DNA from: Micromonospora profundi
GTDB taxonomy: Bacteria; Actinomycetota; Actinomycetes; Mycobacteriales; Micromonosporaceae
Direction of reading: 5' to 3'
Assembly (NCBI RefSeq): GCF_011927785.1
Contig: NZ_JAATJK010000001.1
Coordinates: forward strand, 3,224,001-3,288,000
DNA length: 64,000 nt
The notes beneath the pieces are model-generated. The model saw only the letters and a list, made by a program, of their open reading frames with translations, was not told the origin of the DNA and ran no database searches. This document shows positions 1 to 8,660 of the stretch, one piece after another; the stretch's first letter is position 1, and every line of letters starts with the position of its first letter. A program made the translations under genes and the position numbers.

Positions 1-775
1 CGAGCCAGCTCTCGGGGAGTTCATGTGCTCGCGCGACGTAGAGGACTACCTCGGTCTTGATTCTGTTGCCCTGTACGACGGCCCGGGCCGCCGCGGTGGC
101 GCCTTGCTGCTCGAGGTGCCGCATTGCCGGCAAAAGCTCACTGCTCATCTTCGGAGTGAGCTGCCCGACGCAAGCACCGTCGATACGGACCTCCACTACC
201 GTCCGGGTACTACGTGCCAACTGCTCGACGATCTCGTGAAGGCTGACGTGCACCCAGCATTCGCCCTCGGGCCGCAGGAAGGGCGCCAGGCTACCCAGGT
301 ACTTCTCCTCGCCCGTCACCTGGATCGCGTTGCCGGTCGGCAACATCCGGCAATCGCCACTCGGCGGCATGTTGGCTGGGACAAGCATGTGTGGTTCGGC
401 GAGGTCCAACCGGACGGACCCTTGGAACGTGCCCGGTTTGCCGTCATAGTCGGACCACTCCGAGCCCCATACCGTCGCAGAGACCTGCGGTAGCCAGCCT
501 TGGGCCGTGAGTCCCGAGAGAACTGGCGCGTACCGGACCGCATCCTCGCGCGGTAGGTAGCCAACCTGGGCACCGCCCACCCAGACGCCGACTGCGTTGC
601 GATCGTGCTTGTTGCGCGGCTCGGGTATCAGGTGGGCCGTCAGTACGACCTCGGTGCCGCTCGCCTTAAAATCCTTGCCAAACAGTCCACGAATCGTGCG
701 TCGGTAGTGCGACTCGCCAGCCACGTCGACGCTGGCCCAACCGCGCTGGCCCCAAAGATCAAGCGGGATCGACAT
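1..775 (-). CDS. HIRAN-domain-like protein, 3' end beyond left edge
   Basis: Reading leftward from an ATG at 775 (MSIPLDLWGQRG...), the frame stays open for 258 codons to the window edge, so the C-terminus is missing. Residues about 20-80 carry a HIRAN-like block: PEPRNKHDRNAVGV, then GYLPRED. This resembles the region HIRAN proteins use to bind DNA ends or stalled-fork DNA. A weaker second copy of the pattern lies near residues 200-235 (VEVRIDGACVGQLTPKM). No nuclease or helicase domain is visible in the part present. No strong ribosome site precedes the ATG. The family call is from motif pattern only; the role (DNA repair or a mobile-element accessory) is inference. Confidence 0.6.
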   Translation of the reverse strand, partial: MSIPLDLWGQRGWASVDVAGESHYRRTIRGLFGKDFKASGTEVVLTAHLIPEPRNKHDRNAVGVWVGGAQVGYLPREDAVRYAPVLSGLTAQGWLPQVSATVWGSEWSDYDGKPGTFQGSVRLDLAEPHMLVPANMPPSGDCRMLPTGNAIQVTGEEKYLGSLAPFLRPEGECWVHVSLHEIVEQLARSTRTVVEVRIDGACVGQLTPKMSSELLPAMRHLEQQGATAAARAVVQGNRIKTEVVLYVARAHELPESWL

Positions 776-1190
776 GCAGACAAGGTAGCCATTCCGGGCA
801 ACCTAAGTGACTACCCGTATGGCTTGAAGGCAACGCCAGCAGCACAGACCTCCGGGCCGATCGGACCCTGTATCGAGGCTGACGTTATGTAGACCCTCGC
901 CGAGACACGTTGCCGAGGTGCGCGACAAGCTAGCAACCGTGCCGTGGGCAGTGACGTCACCGCCGTGCTCGCATATCTACGAGTCCCGCGGCGATGACAA
1001 GGGCTGTGAGAAGAACAGGGCCGGGTCGCCAGACCTGCCTTGGCACTGGTGTGCTGCATTCGAGGTTTCGTCGGCACCGGCGAGGGTGGGGCCGCGCAGC
1101 AGCGGGGACAGCAACTGCGCGACTGCGGGCGACGGCCCGCCGAAAGGCCTGTCGGCGAGCCAGGTTCCCCCGGACCAGGCCAGCAGCGTG
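776..1190. other. Unassigned stretch between HIRAN-like gene and integrase remnant
   Basis: About 415 bases. Open frames here have biased, Arg/Pro-rich translations and no recognisable domain. The integrase-like homology on the right begins only at about 1191, so this stretch replaces the usual N-terminal part of that integrase. I see no RNA gene or repeat. Confidence 0.4.
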
Positions 1191-2075
1191 ATGACGCTGA
1201 CGTCAAAGTGGGTGAAGCTGCACCAGCAAGCCAAGGCCGGCCCAGTCGCCACCAACGTCCCCACGGTGGCGAGCTACATGACCTACTGGCTCGCGGAGGT
1301 CGTAGAGCCGAACCTCGCTCCGCTGACCTACGCCACGTACGAGACGCTGAGCCGCCTCTACATCGTTCCCGGCATCGGCACTAAGCGACTCGACGGGCGG
1401 CTGTCGGTACGAGACGTTCAGACCTGGCTCAACAAGGCCGCAAAGACCTGCCAGTGCTGCGCCCAGGGGAAAGACGAACGCCGGCCACCGAAGAACCGCA
1501 AGTGCTGCGCGGTCGGCCGGTGCTGCCAGGACCTCCCAGCGGCTCGCACCGTCAAGGGAATCCGCGCTGTCCTCCGCTCGGCGCTCTCCCAAGCCGAAGT
1601 GGAGGAACTGGTCGCAAAGAACGTCGCAGCCCTGGTGAAGCTCCCACCGATCCGCAACCGCAAGGGCAAATCGTGGAGCAGTGAGGAAGCTCGGGCATTC
1701 CTGGAAGCCTCCCGCGACGACGACGATTACCGCTACGCCGCCTACGTCCTAGTCCTCGTGCTCGGCTTACGCAAGGGCGAAGTTCGCGGCCTCACCTGGG
1801 AGCACATCAACTGGGACGGCTGGCAGAAGCCGTGCACCACCCACGGCGAAAGTTCGCGAGCACTGCCGCGACAACCACGACAAAAGCCTCGTCATCGACA
1901 AGCAGCTCCAACGGGTACGCGGCCAACTGCTACACCGAAACACCAAGACCGAAGAGTCCGACGCTCCCCTACCGCTGCCGGCGATCTGCGTCGCCGCACT
2001 GCGGCATCGTCACCAACAACAGCAGGCCGCACGAGAGAAAGCCGGCACCGTGCGGGACGCCCCAGAAGCTGATGA
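1191..2075 (+). pseudogene. Tyrosine site-specific integrase, broken at both ends and frameshifted
   Basis: The ATG at 1191 opens a frame with the core-binding domain typical of actinobacterial phage/ICE tyrosine recombinases (WVKLHQQAKAGP, then LAPLTYATYETL, VRDVQTWLN). It reaches the catalytic domain with LGLRKGEVRGLTW, which contains the first catalytic Arg. Near 1850 the frame shifts: the homologous text continues in the +2 frame as REHCRDNHDKSLVIDKQLQR and TKTEESDAPLPLP, and stops matching at about 2075. The second half of the catalytic domain (HxxR, H and the nucleophilic Tyr) is absent, as is the usual N-terminal arm-binding domain. It cannot be active. It may be the remnant of an earlier element; no attachment site was found next to it. 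Confidence 0.75.
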
Positions 2076-2324
2076 TCACAATCGTGCGCTGATCCTCCCG
2101 GCACACAACGCAGATGCCCACGGCTGTCCCTCCCCTGCCGTACACCCGCAACCACACTGTAGAGATCGAGGCGATAGATGAGTGCGCTGTCGCGGGTGTC
2201 GGGGACGGCATGTCTCCTCGCCAGGCGAAGCCGCGCGATTGTGGCGGTCATCGTGCTCATTCGGGCCGGTGATCGGCTCACGGGAGCCTCGTTCTCGCCT
2301 TACGATCTTGTGTACACGCGATGA

Positions 2325-3176
2325 TTAGCCTTGCGCCAGGCTTGGTCCGCCTTCGACGGGCTCTACAAAGCCGCGGATATCCTTCACCCTGCCGCGCCTA
2401 TCAACGACGACTTTTCGGACGTGAAGAGTGCCCTCGGCCGGCATATTTCCTCCTCTCCAGCGGAGATAGCCGAGTGACCCTTGACCGTCATTGACCGTCC
2501 AGCGGTTGCCGACCCTTTCAACGCGCAACTGACTGCCGAGTTCGACGTGGGCGATGCGAGCGGAGGGAGCCGGCTTAGCTGCCAAGCCATGCACTGGTGG
2601 TGTGCCGGCATCATAAAGGTCTGCCGCGCGAGGGATCGGTACACCGATGAGGCGGTCACCGTTTGGATATTCATCGAGGACGCGAGGGCTGGGCTCCGGC
2701 TCCGGTACACCGAGTTCGCTTCGCTGCTTCCGGATGCTCCTTCGGATGGGTAGGAAGACATAAAGCTCGTCCGGATTGTCGGCCAACACGGGTACGAGAT
2801 AATGGCGAGAGTGTTGAGCGAGCCGCTCAACGACGGGACGCATCAGTCGCCCGCCACCGGGCAGTAGACAGGCGACATGACCCACCCAAGTCACAATGCC
2901 CACGAGGTCGTCGTACTCGTAGATGGGATCCCTCGGAGCGGGATACAGCACTCCGACGTACCAGGGCGCGCCCTCGCCGTCCACTCCATGCGGGCGCGTC
3001 GAACGCAATCTCCGCACACGTCGCTCGTTCTGGTGCTCCCCCATAAGGGGCCGCGCTTCGATCTCGGGCTCCTCCCATCCTCCCGCATGCTCTGTGAAGT
3101 GCGCCCGCCATCCCGGAATCGTCAGGAAGTGCTGTGTGCTTGTTGCTGCGGCAAGCGCGCGCTGGGCGCGGCGCCA
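2325..3176 (-). pseudogene. Uncharacterised gene, main (3') part, split by IS3
   Basis: The open frame ending at 2325 continues leftward-coding from the IS3 insertion point at 3176. An internal ATG at 3044 would give 239 aa, but the frame upstream of it (GWRAHFTEHAGGWEEPEIEA) is also protein-like and joins exactly to a fragment on the far side of the IS3 (4446-4517). Without the IS and one copy of the 3-base duplication the gene is 921 nt (306 aa). The C-terminal half contains GNRWTVNDGQGSLGYLRWRG and AEGTLHVRKVVVD, a beta-rich pattern I do not recognise with confidence. Function unknown. The internal 239-aa frame might still be translated. Confidence 0.6.
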
Positions 3177-3201
3177 GGGTCTGCTGCACCGATAGGTGAC
3201 A
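3177..3201. repeat. IS3 left terminal inverted repeat
   Basis: GGGTCTGCTGCACCGATAGG followed by TGACA. It matches the reverse complement of the right end at 24 of 25 positions (A versus G in CTGC(A/G)CC). The trinucleotide CCA precedes it. Confidence 0.85.
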
Positions 3202-3244
3202 TCTGAGATGGCTTGCCTTGGTGGCGGGCTGGAAGGATGTTGCT

Positions 3245-3553
3245 GTGCCCAAGCCCTACCCTCGTGAGTTCCGCGACGATGTCGTGCGGGTGGCCCGTGA
3301 CCGTGATCCGGGCGTGACGGTCGAGCAGATCGCGAAGGACTTCGGGGTGCACCCGATGACCTTGTTCAAGTGGTTGCGTCAGGCTGACGTTGACGCTGGA
3401 ACCAAGCCCGGTGTCAGTGGCAGCGAGTCTGCCGAGCTGCGGGAGGCCCGCAAGCGGATCAAGCTGCTGGAGCAGGAGAACGAGGTCCTGCGCCGGGCTG
3501 CGGCCTACCTGTCGCAGGCGAACCTGCCGGGAAAAGGCTCTACCCGCTCGTGA
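3245..3553 (+). CDS. IS3 transposase OrfA (HTH protein)
   Basis: 102 aa if it starts at GTG 3245, which has GGAAGGA about 8 bases upstream; an in-frame TTG lies at 3218. The sequence has the IS3/IS911 OrfA layout: YPREFRDDVVRVARDRDPGV, then an HTH (VEQIAKDFGVHPMTLFKWLRQ), then a leucine-zipper coiled coil (AELREARKRIKLLEQENEVL). It binds the element ends and forms the transpososome with OrfB. It overlaps orfB by GTGA at 3550-3553, so OrfB may be made by translational coupling or, as in other IS3 members, by frameshifting to an OrfAB fusion. Confidence 0.88.
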   Translation: MPKPYPREFRDDVVRVARDRDPGVTVEQIAKDFGVHPMTLFKWLRQADVDAGTKPGVSGSESAELREARKRIKLLEQENEVLRRAAAYLSQANLPGKGSTRS

Positions 3554-4413
3554 GCGAGCTGGCCGCCGACGGGGTCCCCGTGGCGGTGACGTGCCGGGTA
3601 TTGAAGATCGCTCGTCAGCCCTACTACCGGTGGCTCGCCCGGCCCGTCGGCGACGCCGAACTCGTTGCCGCTTACCGCGCGAACGCCCTGGTGGACGCCC
3701 ACCGCGATGACTCGGAGTTCGGGTACCGGTTCCTGGTCGATGAGGCCCGCACCGCCGGACAGGCGATGGCGGAGCGCACCGCGTGGAAGATCTGCTCGGA
3801 CAACGGCTGGTGGAGCGCCTTCGGCAAGCGCAAGAGGCGCGGCAAGGGCCGCAAGGTCGGCCCGCCGGTTCACGACGACCTCGTGAAACGAGACTTCACC
3901 GCCGACGGCCCGAACCGGTTGTGGCTGGCCGACATCACCGAACATCGCACCGGCGAGGGCAAGCTCTACCTGTGCGCGATCAAGGACGTGTGGTCGAACC
4001 GGATCGTCGGCTACTGCATCGACTCACGGATGAAGTCCCGGCTGGCCGTCACCGCGTTGCACAACGCCGTAGCCCGACGCAGCCGAGTGGCCGGCTGCGT
4101 GCTACACACCGACCGCGGGTCGCAGTTTCGCAGCCGGAAGCTCGTCCGCGCCCTGCACCAGCATCACATGATCGGGTCGATGGGCAGAGTCGGCGCCGCC
4201 GGCGACAACGCCGCCATGGAATCGTTCTTCGGCCTGCTGCAGAACAACGTCCTCGACCGGCGCCACTGGGCCACCCGGCAGCAGTTGAGAACCGCGATCG
4301 TGACCTGGATCGAACGGACCTACCACCGCCGCCGACGACAACACTCTCTGTCCCGGTTGACCCCTATCGACTACGAGACCATCATGACCCCACCGGCCAG
4401 TCAGGCCGCGTGA
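3550..4413 (+). CDS. IS3 transposase OrfB (DDE integrase domain)
   Basis: 287 aa, starting with GTG inside the orfA stop codon. The N-terminal HTH_21-like region (FGYRFLVDEAR) is followed by the rve catalytic core with Asp128 (LWLADITEH), Asp188 (LHTDRGSQF) and Glu224 (NAAMESFFGLL), 35 residues after the second Asp as in the DD(35)E family. The C-terminus WIERTYHRRRRQHSL and LTPIDYE is typical. The catalytic triad and length are intact, so it is probably active. Confidence 0.9.
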   Translation: MSELAADGVPVAVTCRVLKIARQPYYRWLARPVGDAELVAAYRANALVDAHRDDSEFGYRFLVDEARTAGQAMAERTAWKICSDNGWWSAFGKRKRRGKGRKVGPPVHDDLVKRDFTADGPNRLWLADITEHRTGEGKLYLCAIKDVWSNRIVGYCIDSRMKSRLAVTALHNAVARRSRVAGCVLHTDRGSQFRSRKLVRALHQHHMIGSMGRVGAAGDNAAMESFFGLLQNNVLDRRHWATRQQLRTAIVTWIERTYHRRRRQHSLSRLTPIDYETIMTPPASQAA

Positions 4414-4420
4414 CTGAAAC

Positions 4421-4445
4421 TGTCACCTATCGGCGCAGCAGACCC
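4421..4445. repeat. IS3 right terminal inverted repeat
   Basis: TGTCACCTATCGGCGCAGCA followed by GACCC. It is the inverted copy of 3177-3201 and is followed by CCA, the right copy of the target duplication. Confidence 0.85.
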
Positions 4446-4517
4446 CCACGATATTTCCGGAGGCTGTACCGTCTCGTAGAACTCATACTCCGGTCTCGGT
4501 GGCATTTCGTAGCTCAC
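4446..4517 (-). pseudogene. 5' end of the gene split by IS3
   Basis: Reading leftward from GTG 4517, which has GGAGG five bases upstream, the peptide is VSYEMPPRPEYEFYETVQPP then EISW. The frame runs straight into the IS3 right end at 4446. Joining base 4446 to base 3173 (dropping the IS and one CCA copy) continues the frame as WRRAQRALAAATSTQHFLTI and then into the frame ending at 2325. The good ribosome site and exact frame continuity argue that this was a real 306-aa gene. Confidence 0.65.
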
Positions 4518-4721
4518 GCGCGCCTCCAGTGTGGGTTAGATGTACGAGTGCGGACGGCTATCCCGGCGATACATGCACGGGCCCCTTTGAGGTTCCTCCG
4601 GTAGCCCGGAGCCTGATCATGGCTTGACAGGCCCTGAACAGGAGGCTCCTTGTGTGTGCCCCTCGTAAGTACCGCCCCGCGATCGACCGCACCCTTCGGC
4701 GTCGGTCGGCTGCGGAAATCG

Positions 4722-6077
4722 TCACTCACCGCCGTGGTCGCGGCGGTGCGCCGCCAACGCCCGCTGGTCCGGCCGGTGCGCGGGATCCGCCGTCGGCGGC
4801 AGTTCGACCCCGGCGAACTCGCCGTAGTGGTCGAGTCCTTCCGCAATCTGGACGCGGTACGAGTCGTCGATCCAGAGCAGCCCTTGGTCGAAGAGGTTGT
4901 GTAGGTCAGCTCGGAGTAAAAGGCCGTTGGAAACCCGGTTGGTGGCCGGCCCGTCGTACGGCTCGATGTGCGCGGCCTGCAGCGCTGCCTCCACGCCGCA
5001 CCCGCTGATCGCACAGCGGCCCTGGTACGCCTCGATGAGCCGGCGACGGAAGTCGGCCTGTCCCTGTCGGGCGGTCACCTGCGCCAGCCGCCGACGGCGG
5101 CCCTCTGGTAGTCCCTCGGGTTCGGGCGCCCTCGCGTTGTCCAGGATCTTGGCCAGGCGGTCCGCCTCCACCGGCTGCATGGCGCGAACGCCCTGCACGA
5201 CCTTCTCCAAGACGTCTGTCCCCGCCACGCCGCGTCTGAGCAGGAAACGGGTCAGGGGCACCTCCCAGCGGATCTCCAGCCGCCATTCCGAACCGTCGCC
5301 GTCGGCGCGGAGGTACGGGTCAGCCCAGGCGGTCCCAGCGGCCACGATCCGCCGGTGCGGGGTGCTGGCGTAGACCCAGATGCGGTCCCCGGCCCGGATC
5401 TGATGGAAGCAGGAGGAGAGGTGCCAGTCGTCGTATGCGCCGTCGGCTGGCAGGCTCCCAAACATCTCCGGTACGTCTTGGTCGTAGCCCCACATCTCGG
5501 TCCGGTCGTTTACCGGATAGATCCAATCGGCGTCCGGGCGCGCGCGGCCCAGCACCTCGTCGACGAGCCGGTTGCTGTGCCCGGCGCCCTGCATGGTCCG
5601 CGCGGTGAGGAGGGCGGAGGTCAGGTGCCGGACTGCGACAGCGAAGCGCTCGTCGGCGAGCGCCGCTACCAACTGGTCGTACGGACCGCACACCCGAGCC
5701 TGGTCCGGTCCCGCGTCCCGGTAGTCCGACCGCACCTCGGTGAGGCCCGGGAACTCCCGGGCCAGGGCCCGGCCGGTCGGCCAGTGCCGGCGGAGCACGG
5801 ACCGCCGGACGACGACGAACCCCTCGGCTACGTCATGGTTCTCCGGATCGAGCGGTTGGTGCAGAACGAACGTCTCCATCGTTCGCATGCACACCGCGGA
5901 CAGCCGACGCGGGCTGCTCTTGGTGTTCGGCAGGCAGGAAAGGGTCCAGTACTCCCGCTCCGTGCCGACCGGGTTGGGCACCGCGACGTCCAGGTACGCC
6001 CGATTCGCCTCGACCACGGCGGAGTAGTACCCGCTCTCGCTCAGCCGCTCGAACTGGTCTTTGCTGCTGGCCACCAT
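4722..6077 (-). CDS. EVE-like/HNH endonuclease, candidate modification-dependent restriction enzyme
   Basis: 451 aa from ATG 6077 (MVASSKDQFERLSESGYYSA); a TTG 54 bases upstream is an alternative. Residues 1-175 are an unassigned N-terminal domain. Residues about 184-305 look like a PUA/EVE-type fold: DADWIYPVNDRTEMWGYDQD, then AGDRIWVYAST and later AGTAWADPYLRADG. Residues 342-415 form an HNH nuclease: CAISGCGVEAALQAAHIEPY with His370, Asn384 in TNRVSNGLLLRADLHNLFD, and His393. EVE-HNH and related fusions are known to cut DNA with modified cytosine, so a type IV restriction role is plausible; this is inference from domain order. It is transcribed away from the DUF6308-like gene at 6328. Its downstream neighbour is the IS3-split gene. 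Confidence 0.7.
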   Translation of the reverse strand: MVASSKDQFERLSESGYYSAVVEANRAYLDVAVPNPVGTEREYWTLSCLPNTKSSPRRLSAVCMRTMETFVLHQPLDPENHDVAEGFVVVRRSVLRRHWPTGRALAREFPGLTEVRSDYRDAGPDQARVCGPYDQLVAALADERFAVAVRHLTSALLTARTMQGAGHSNRLVDEVLGRARPDADWIYPVNDRTEMWGYDQDVPEMFGSLPADGAYDDWHLSSCFHQIRAGDRIWVYASTPHRRIVAAGTAWADPYLRADGDGSEWRLEIRWEVPLTRFLLRRGVAGTDVLEKVVQGVRAMQPVEADRLAKILDNARAPEPEGLPEGRRRRLAQVTARQGQADFRRRLIEAYQGRCAISGCGVEAALQAAHIEPYDGPATNRVSNGLLLRADLHNLFDQGLLWIDDSYRVQIAEGLDHYGEFAGVELPPTADPAHRPDQRALAAHRRDHGGE

Positions 6078-6327
6078 ATGCTTCGCCGACTCCTCGTCCC
6101 GGCCCTGAGGCCAACGACCCGAGCGCCCCAAGTGGGCGATGAAGGAATGGTGATGCTAGTAAATGCGCTGACGAACACGCTGCCACCGGCGAAAGCCGGG
6201 GATCAGAACGGGACCAACAGCCGACGCGGAACGACCCGCTCGGGTGGCTGTCGTCACCCGAGCGCTCCTCTCGGTGGCCGCCCGGGAGGTTGTCACGGCT
6301 TGTTGGACGGAAGCAGGCTGGGAACTG

Positions 6328-7047
6328 ATGGAGACTCCGCCGAGTGATCAGGAAGCAGGTGCCACAGTGGCCGCGATCGAGGTCGCCGGTCGACCGGTGA
6401 ACGACCCGCTCGGCGTCTTCGTCGACTACTGCAAACGGCATGCCCGCACGGTCCGCGCCTACGACTGGCTAGCCGGCACGCGCCCCGTGCTGACGCCGAA
6501 GCTCATCAAGGTAACTCGCGCACCGTACATGGGCAGCAGAATTAGTCGGGAGCAGGAACGCCACCTGCTCCGGTTGAGCGAGACCGCGCCCTGGGACGAC
6601 GTCCCGCTCAACGCCCACCTCCGCGATGCCGACCCGATGCTCGACGACGGCCACTACGACTGTGCGCTCCGGTTGTACCAGCACTTTTTCCAGGATCGTC
6701 CGCGAGGGCTCGGGCACGCGAAGGTGAGCAAGGCCTTACACCTGGTGCGGCCTGGCCTGTTCCTCATCCTCGACAGCGCAATGCTGCGGCAGTACCGCCG
6801 AGCCGCCGAGGTCGCGGCACGTGAACTGCAGCAGGCAGGCAGCCGGCACGCACCACCGCGGCGGGCCTACTGGGCGGCATACCGCACGGATCTGCTGCGG
6901 GCCGCCGAAGGCCTCGCGTTGTTGCGGGGCGCCGCACGCGACCACGACGATCCACTGGTCGCCGAGGCGGCGGATCGCCTGTCGGACGTACGCCTGCTGG
7001 ACATCCTCGCCTGGATGCCGGACCGAGGGGCTTCAGCGGCTTCGTGA
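6328..7047 (+). CDS. DUF6308-like protein of unknown function
   Basis: 239 aa from ATG 6328 (METPPSDQEAG); GTG codons at 6244 and 6367 are alternatives and none has a strong ribosome site. The central part (GHAKVSKALHLVRPGLFLIL followed by DSAMLRQY) resembles the DUF6308 pattern, in which a conserved Lys and Asp follow an Arg-Pro turn. The C-terminal half is alpha-helical and Ala/Arg-rich. No catalytic motif is evident. It lies divergently from the HNH nuclease with about 250 bases between them and is followed by a truncated nuclease-fold gene. Confidence 0.5.
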   Translation: METPPSDQEAGATVAAIEVAGRPVNDPLGVFVDYCKRHARTVRAYDWLAGTRPVLTPKLIKVTRAPYMGSRISREQERHLLRLSETAPWDDVPLNAHLRDADPMLDDGHYDCALRLYQHFFQDRPRGLGHAKVSKALHLVRPGLFLILDSAMLRQYRRAAEVAARELQQAGSRHAPPRRAYWAAYRTDLLRAAEGLALLRGAARDHDDPLVAEAADRLSDVRLLDILAWMPDRGASAAS

Positions 7048-7133
7048 CGGTCGACCCTGCGACGCCACACCAATAAGGTGGTCATGAGGCGTCAGGACCG
7101 GCCTCAGGCCGATACGGTCGGCGATATGACCTT

Positions 7134-7844
7134 GTGGATGCCGGCGAGGGACTGCCCACGCTCGGCAGGCTCGAACTACTCGACGTGCGGCAAGTCTGGA
7201 AGCACGAGGCGCACACCTTCACGCCGTGGTTGCTGGCGAACGCGGACGTGCTCGGCGAGCTGCTCGGCATGGACTTGGCGCTGTCGTCAGCGGAACACCC
7301 GGTGGGCGGGTTCTCGTTGGACCTGATCGGCGTCGATGAGGCGACGAACGAGGCGGTGATCATCGAGAACCAGCTGACGAGGACAGATCACGGACACCTG
7401 GGTCAGTTGCTGACCTACGCCGGTGGGACGGATCCGGTTAACGTGGTGTGGATCGCGACCGAGTTTCGCGAGGAGCATCGGGCCGCGTTGGACTGGCTCA
7501 ACACCCATACGGACGAGAACACGCGGTTCTTCGGTATTGAGATCAGTGCGGTACGCATCGGCGAGTCGGTGCCGGCGCCCCTCATGCGCCTGGTCGTGCA
7601 GCCGAACGACTGGGGCAAAAAGGTCAAGGCGATCGCCAAGGGCGACACCACGGCAAGCGAACGAGCATTGGCCTACCAGGAGTTCTGGACGAGGTTCCTG
7701 GAGGCGGTACATGACCGCAAGCTCGGGTGGACGACGTCGACCAAGGGCTCGCCGCAGAACTGGCAGTCCCTGCCCGCCCAGACCTTCGTCGTCCGGCGTC
7801 AAGATCGGATCATCGATCCACCAGCTACCGCTGTCGCTCGATAG
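7134..7844 (+). CDS. DUF4268-like protein with restriction-nuclease fold, C-terminally truncated
   Basis: 236 aa. Residues 55-130 show a PD-(D/E)XK-like pattern, GGFSLDLIGVDEATNEAVII then ENQLTRTDHGHLGQLLTYAG. Asp63 and Glu78-x-Gln80 are the likely metal-site residues, with Gln in place of the usual Lys as in this family. Homologous proteins continue about 60-100 residues past the motif QNW; here the family-like text stops at KGSPQNWQSLPA and a short unrelated tail (VVRRQDRIIDPP) closes the frame. It is therefore probably a 3'-truncated, inactive or altered copy. WD40 fragments follow directly. Confidence 0.6.
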   Translation: MDAGEGLPTLGRLELLDVRQVWKHEAHTFTPWLLANADVLGELLGMDLALSSAEHPVGGFSLDLIGVDEATNEAVIIENQLTRTDHGHLGQLLTYAGGTDPVNVVWIATEFREEHRAALDWLNTHTDENTRFFGIEISAVRIGESVPAPLMRLVVQPNDWGKKVKAIAKGDTTASERALAYQEFWTRFLEAVHDRKLGWTTSTKGSPQNWQSLPAQTFVVRRQDRIIDPPATAVAR

Positions 7845-7939
7845 CCACAAGCCGTACGATAGCCAGCCCAGCCCAGCATCGATCTTGCCCCTCGGCTCGG
7901 ACGTCCTGGCCGGTTGTTGTCACGGGAACGATCGAGAAG

Positions 7940-8195
7940 ATCAAGGATGATGTGACCTGCTCCGCCGATTGGACCGTCCGCGTCTGGACCTCATCGGCAC
8001 CAACCGGCCACGGTTGCTGAACGGCCACGAAAGGCGGGTCCGCGGGTTGGCCTCGGCCTCCGGACGCCTGCGGCTCGCTTCCTGCTCCGACGACCGACTG
8101 TGCGGGTCTGGGGAGTGGACGACGAGCAGGGCAAGGTGATCGGCGTCCACCGCGACGGCGTGACCAGCCTGGCATGGCTGTCCGACGGGCGACCC
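7940..8195 (+). pseudogene. WD40-repeat protein fragment
   Basis: Three short blocks in different frames have the WD40 repeat signature: CSADWTVRVW (7950-7980), LNGHERRVRGLASASGRLRL then ASCSDD (8018-8098), and TVRVWGVDDEQGK then HRDGVTSLAWLSDG (8099-8190). Each block ends in a frameshift or stop. They are the debris of a beta-propeller protein such as those fused to actinobacterial kinases or NTPases. Confidence 0.6.
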
Positions 8196-8660
8196 CCCGG
8201 ATCGGAGCCTGTCAGGTCATGTGAGGCGTATCGGGCGACACTCGTGATACGCGGATCAGTCCAGCGGGCCAGCATCCGCCCGCGCGGAGCCTAGAAGTCT
8301 AGGCGGCGAGGGTGTAGGCCGGCGCCCGGTCGAGGGCCTGCGCGCCGTGGTTTTAGCGGCGGGTGGTCCGCGCGCAACAGCCTGGCTGAACGCGGCGCGC
8401 GCAGATGTGTTCCGGACCGCATGCCTCGACGATCACAACTCCTCGGCCAGGTCGGCGCCCACCGCTTGCCACTGGCGCGATCAGTGCGAGCGAGGTCGGC
8501 GCGGGCCTGGTTGAGTTGTTGTGGAGACCACAGACACCCCCACGGCCAGCGGCCTCCTCAAGAAAATCATGAAACCGGCGGTTCACGCTGACCCCGGCTT
8601 TGCCCTCTACCTACCAGCGACCACGCAACAGCGCGGCCCGACGAGAAGAGCGAGACATCA
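8196..8660. other. Non-coding/decayed stretch upstream of sigma-factor operon
   Basis: About 465 bases without a convincing gene. It holds one CCTGTCAGGTC at 8208-8218 similar to the motif of the conjugative-element intergenic regions. The promoter of the downstream sigma operon presumably lies near its right end, but no clear -35/-10 pair was recognised. Confidence 0.4.

Larger units (their letters stand above)
3177..4445 (+). mobile_element. IS3-family insertion sequence, complete, 1269 bp
   Basis: The element is bounded by 25-base terminal inverted repeats (3177-3201 and 4421-4445, one mismatch). It carries two overlapping genes, orfA and orfB, in the IS3 arrangement. The bases CCA occur immediately outside both ends (3174-3176 and 4446-4448), matching the 3-4 base target duplication of the family. 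Both genes look intact, so the copy may be recently inserted. It interrupts a leftward gene of unknown function. Confidence 0.88.

Noticed and set aside
918..1190. N-terminal extension of the integrase frame
   Set aside because: The extra 91 residues do not resemble an integrase arm-binding domain; homology begins at about 1191, so the extension is likely unrelated sequence that happens to be open.
5355..6347. 330-codon rightward frame opposite the HNH nuclease gene
   Set aside because: No domain and no ribosome site; the opposite strand encodes clear EVE-like and HNH motifs over the same bases.
8208..8218. CCTGTCAGGTC outside the conjugative element
   Set aside because: A single copy in this length of DNA is expected by chance; it was not counted in the operator finding.
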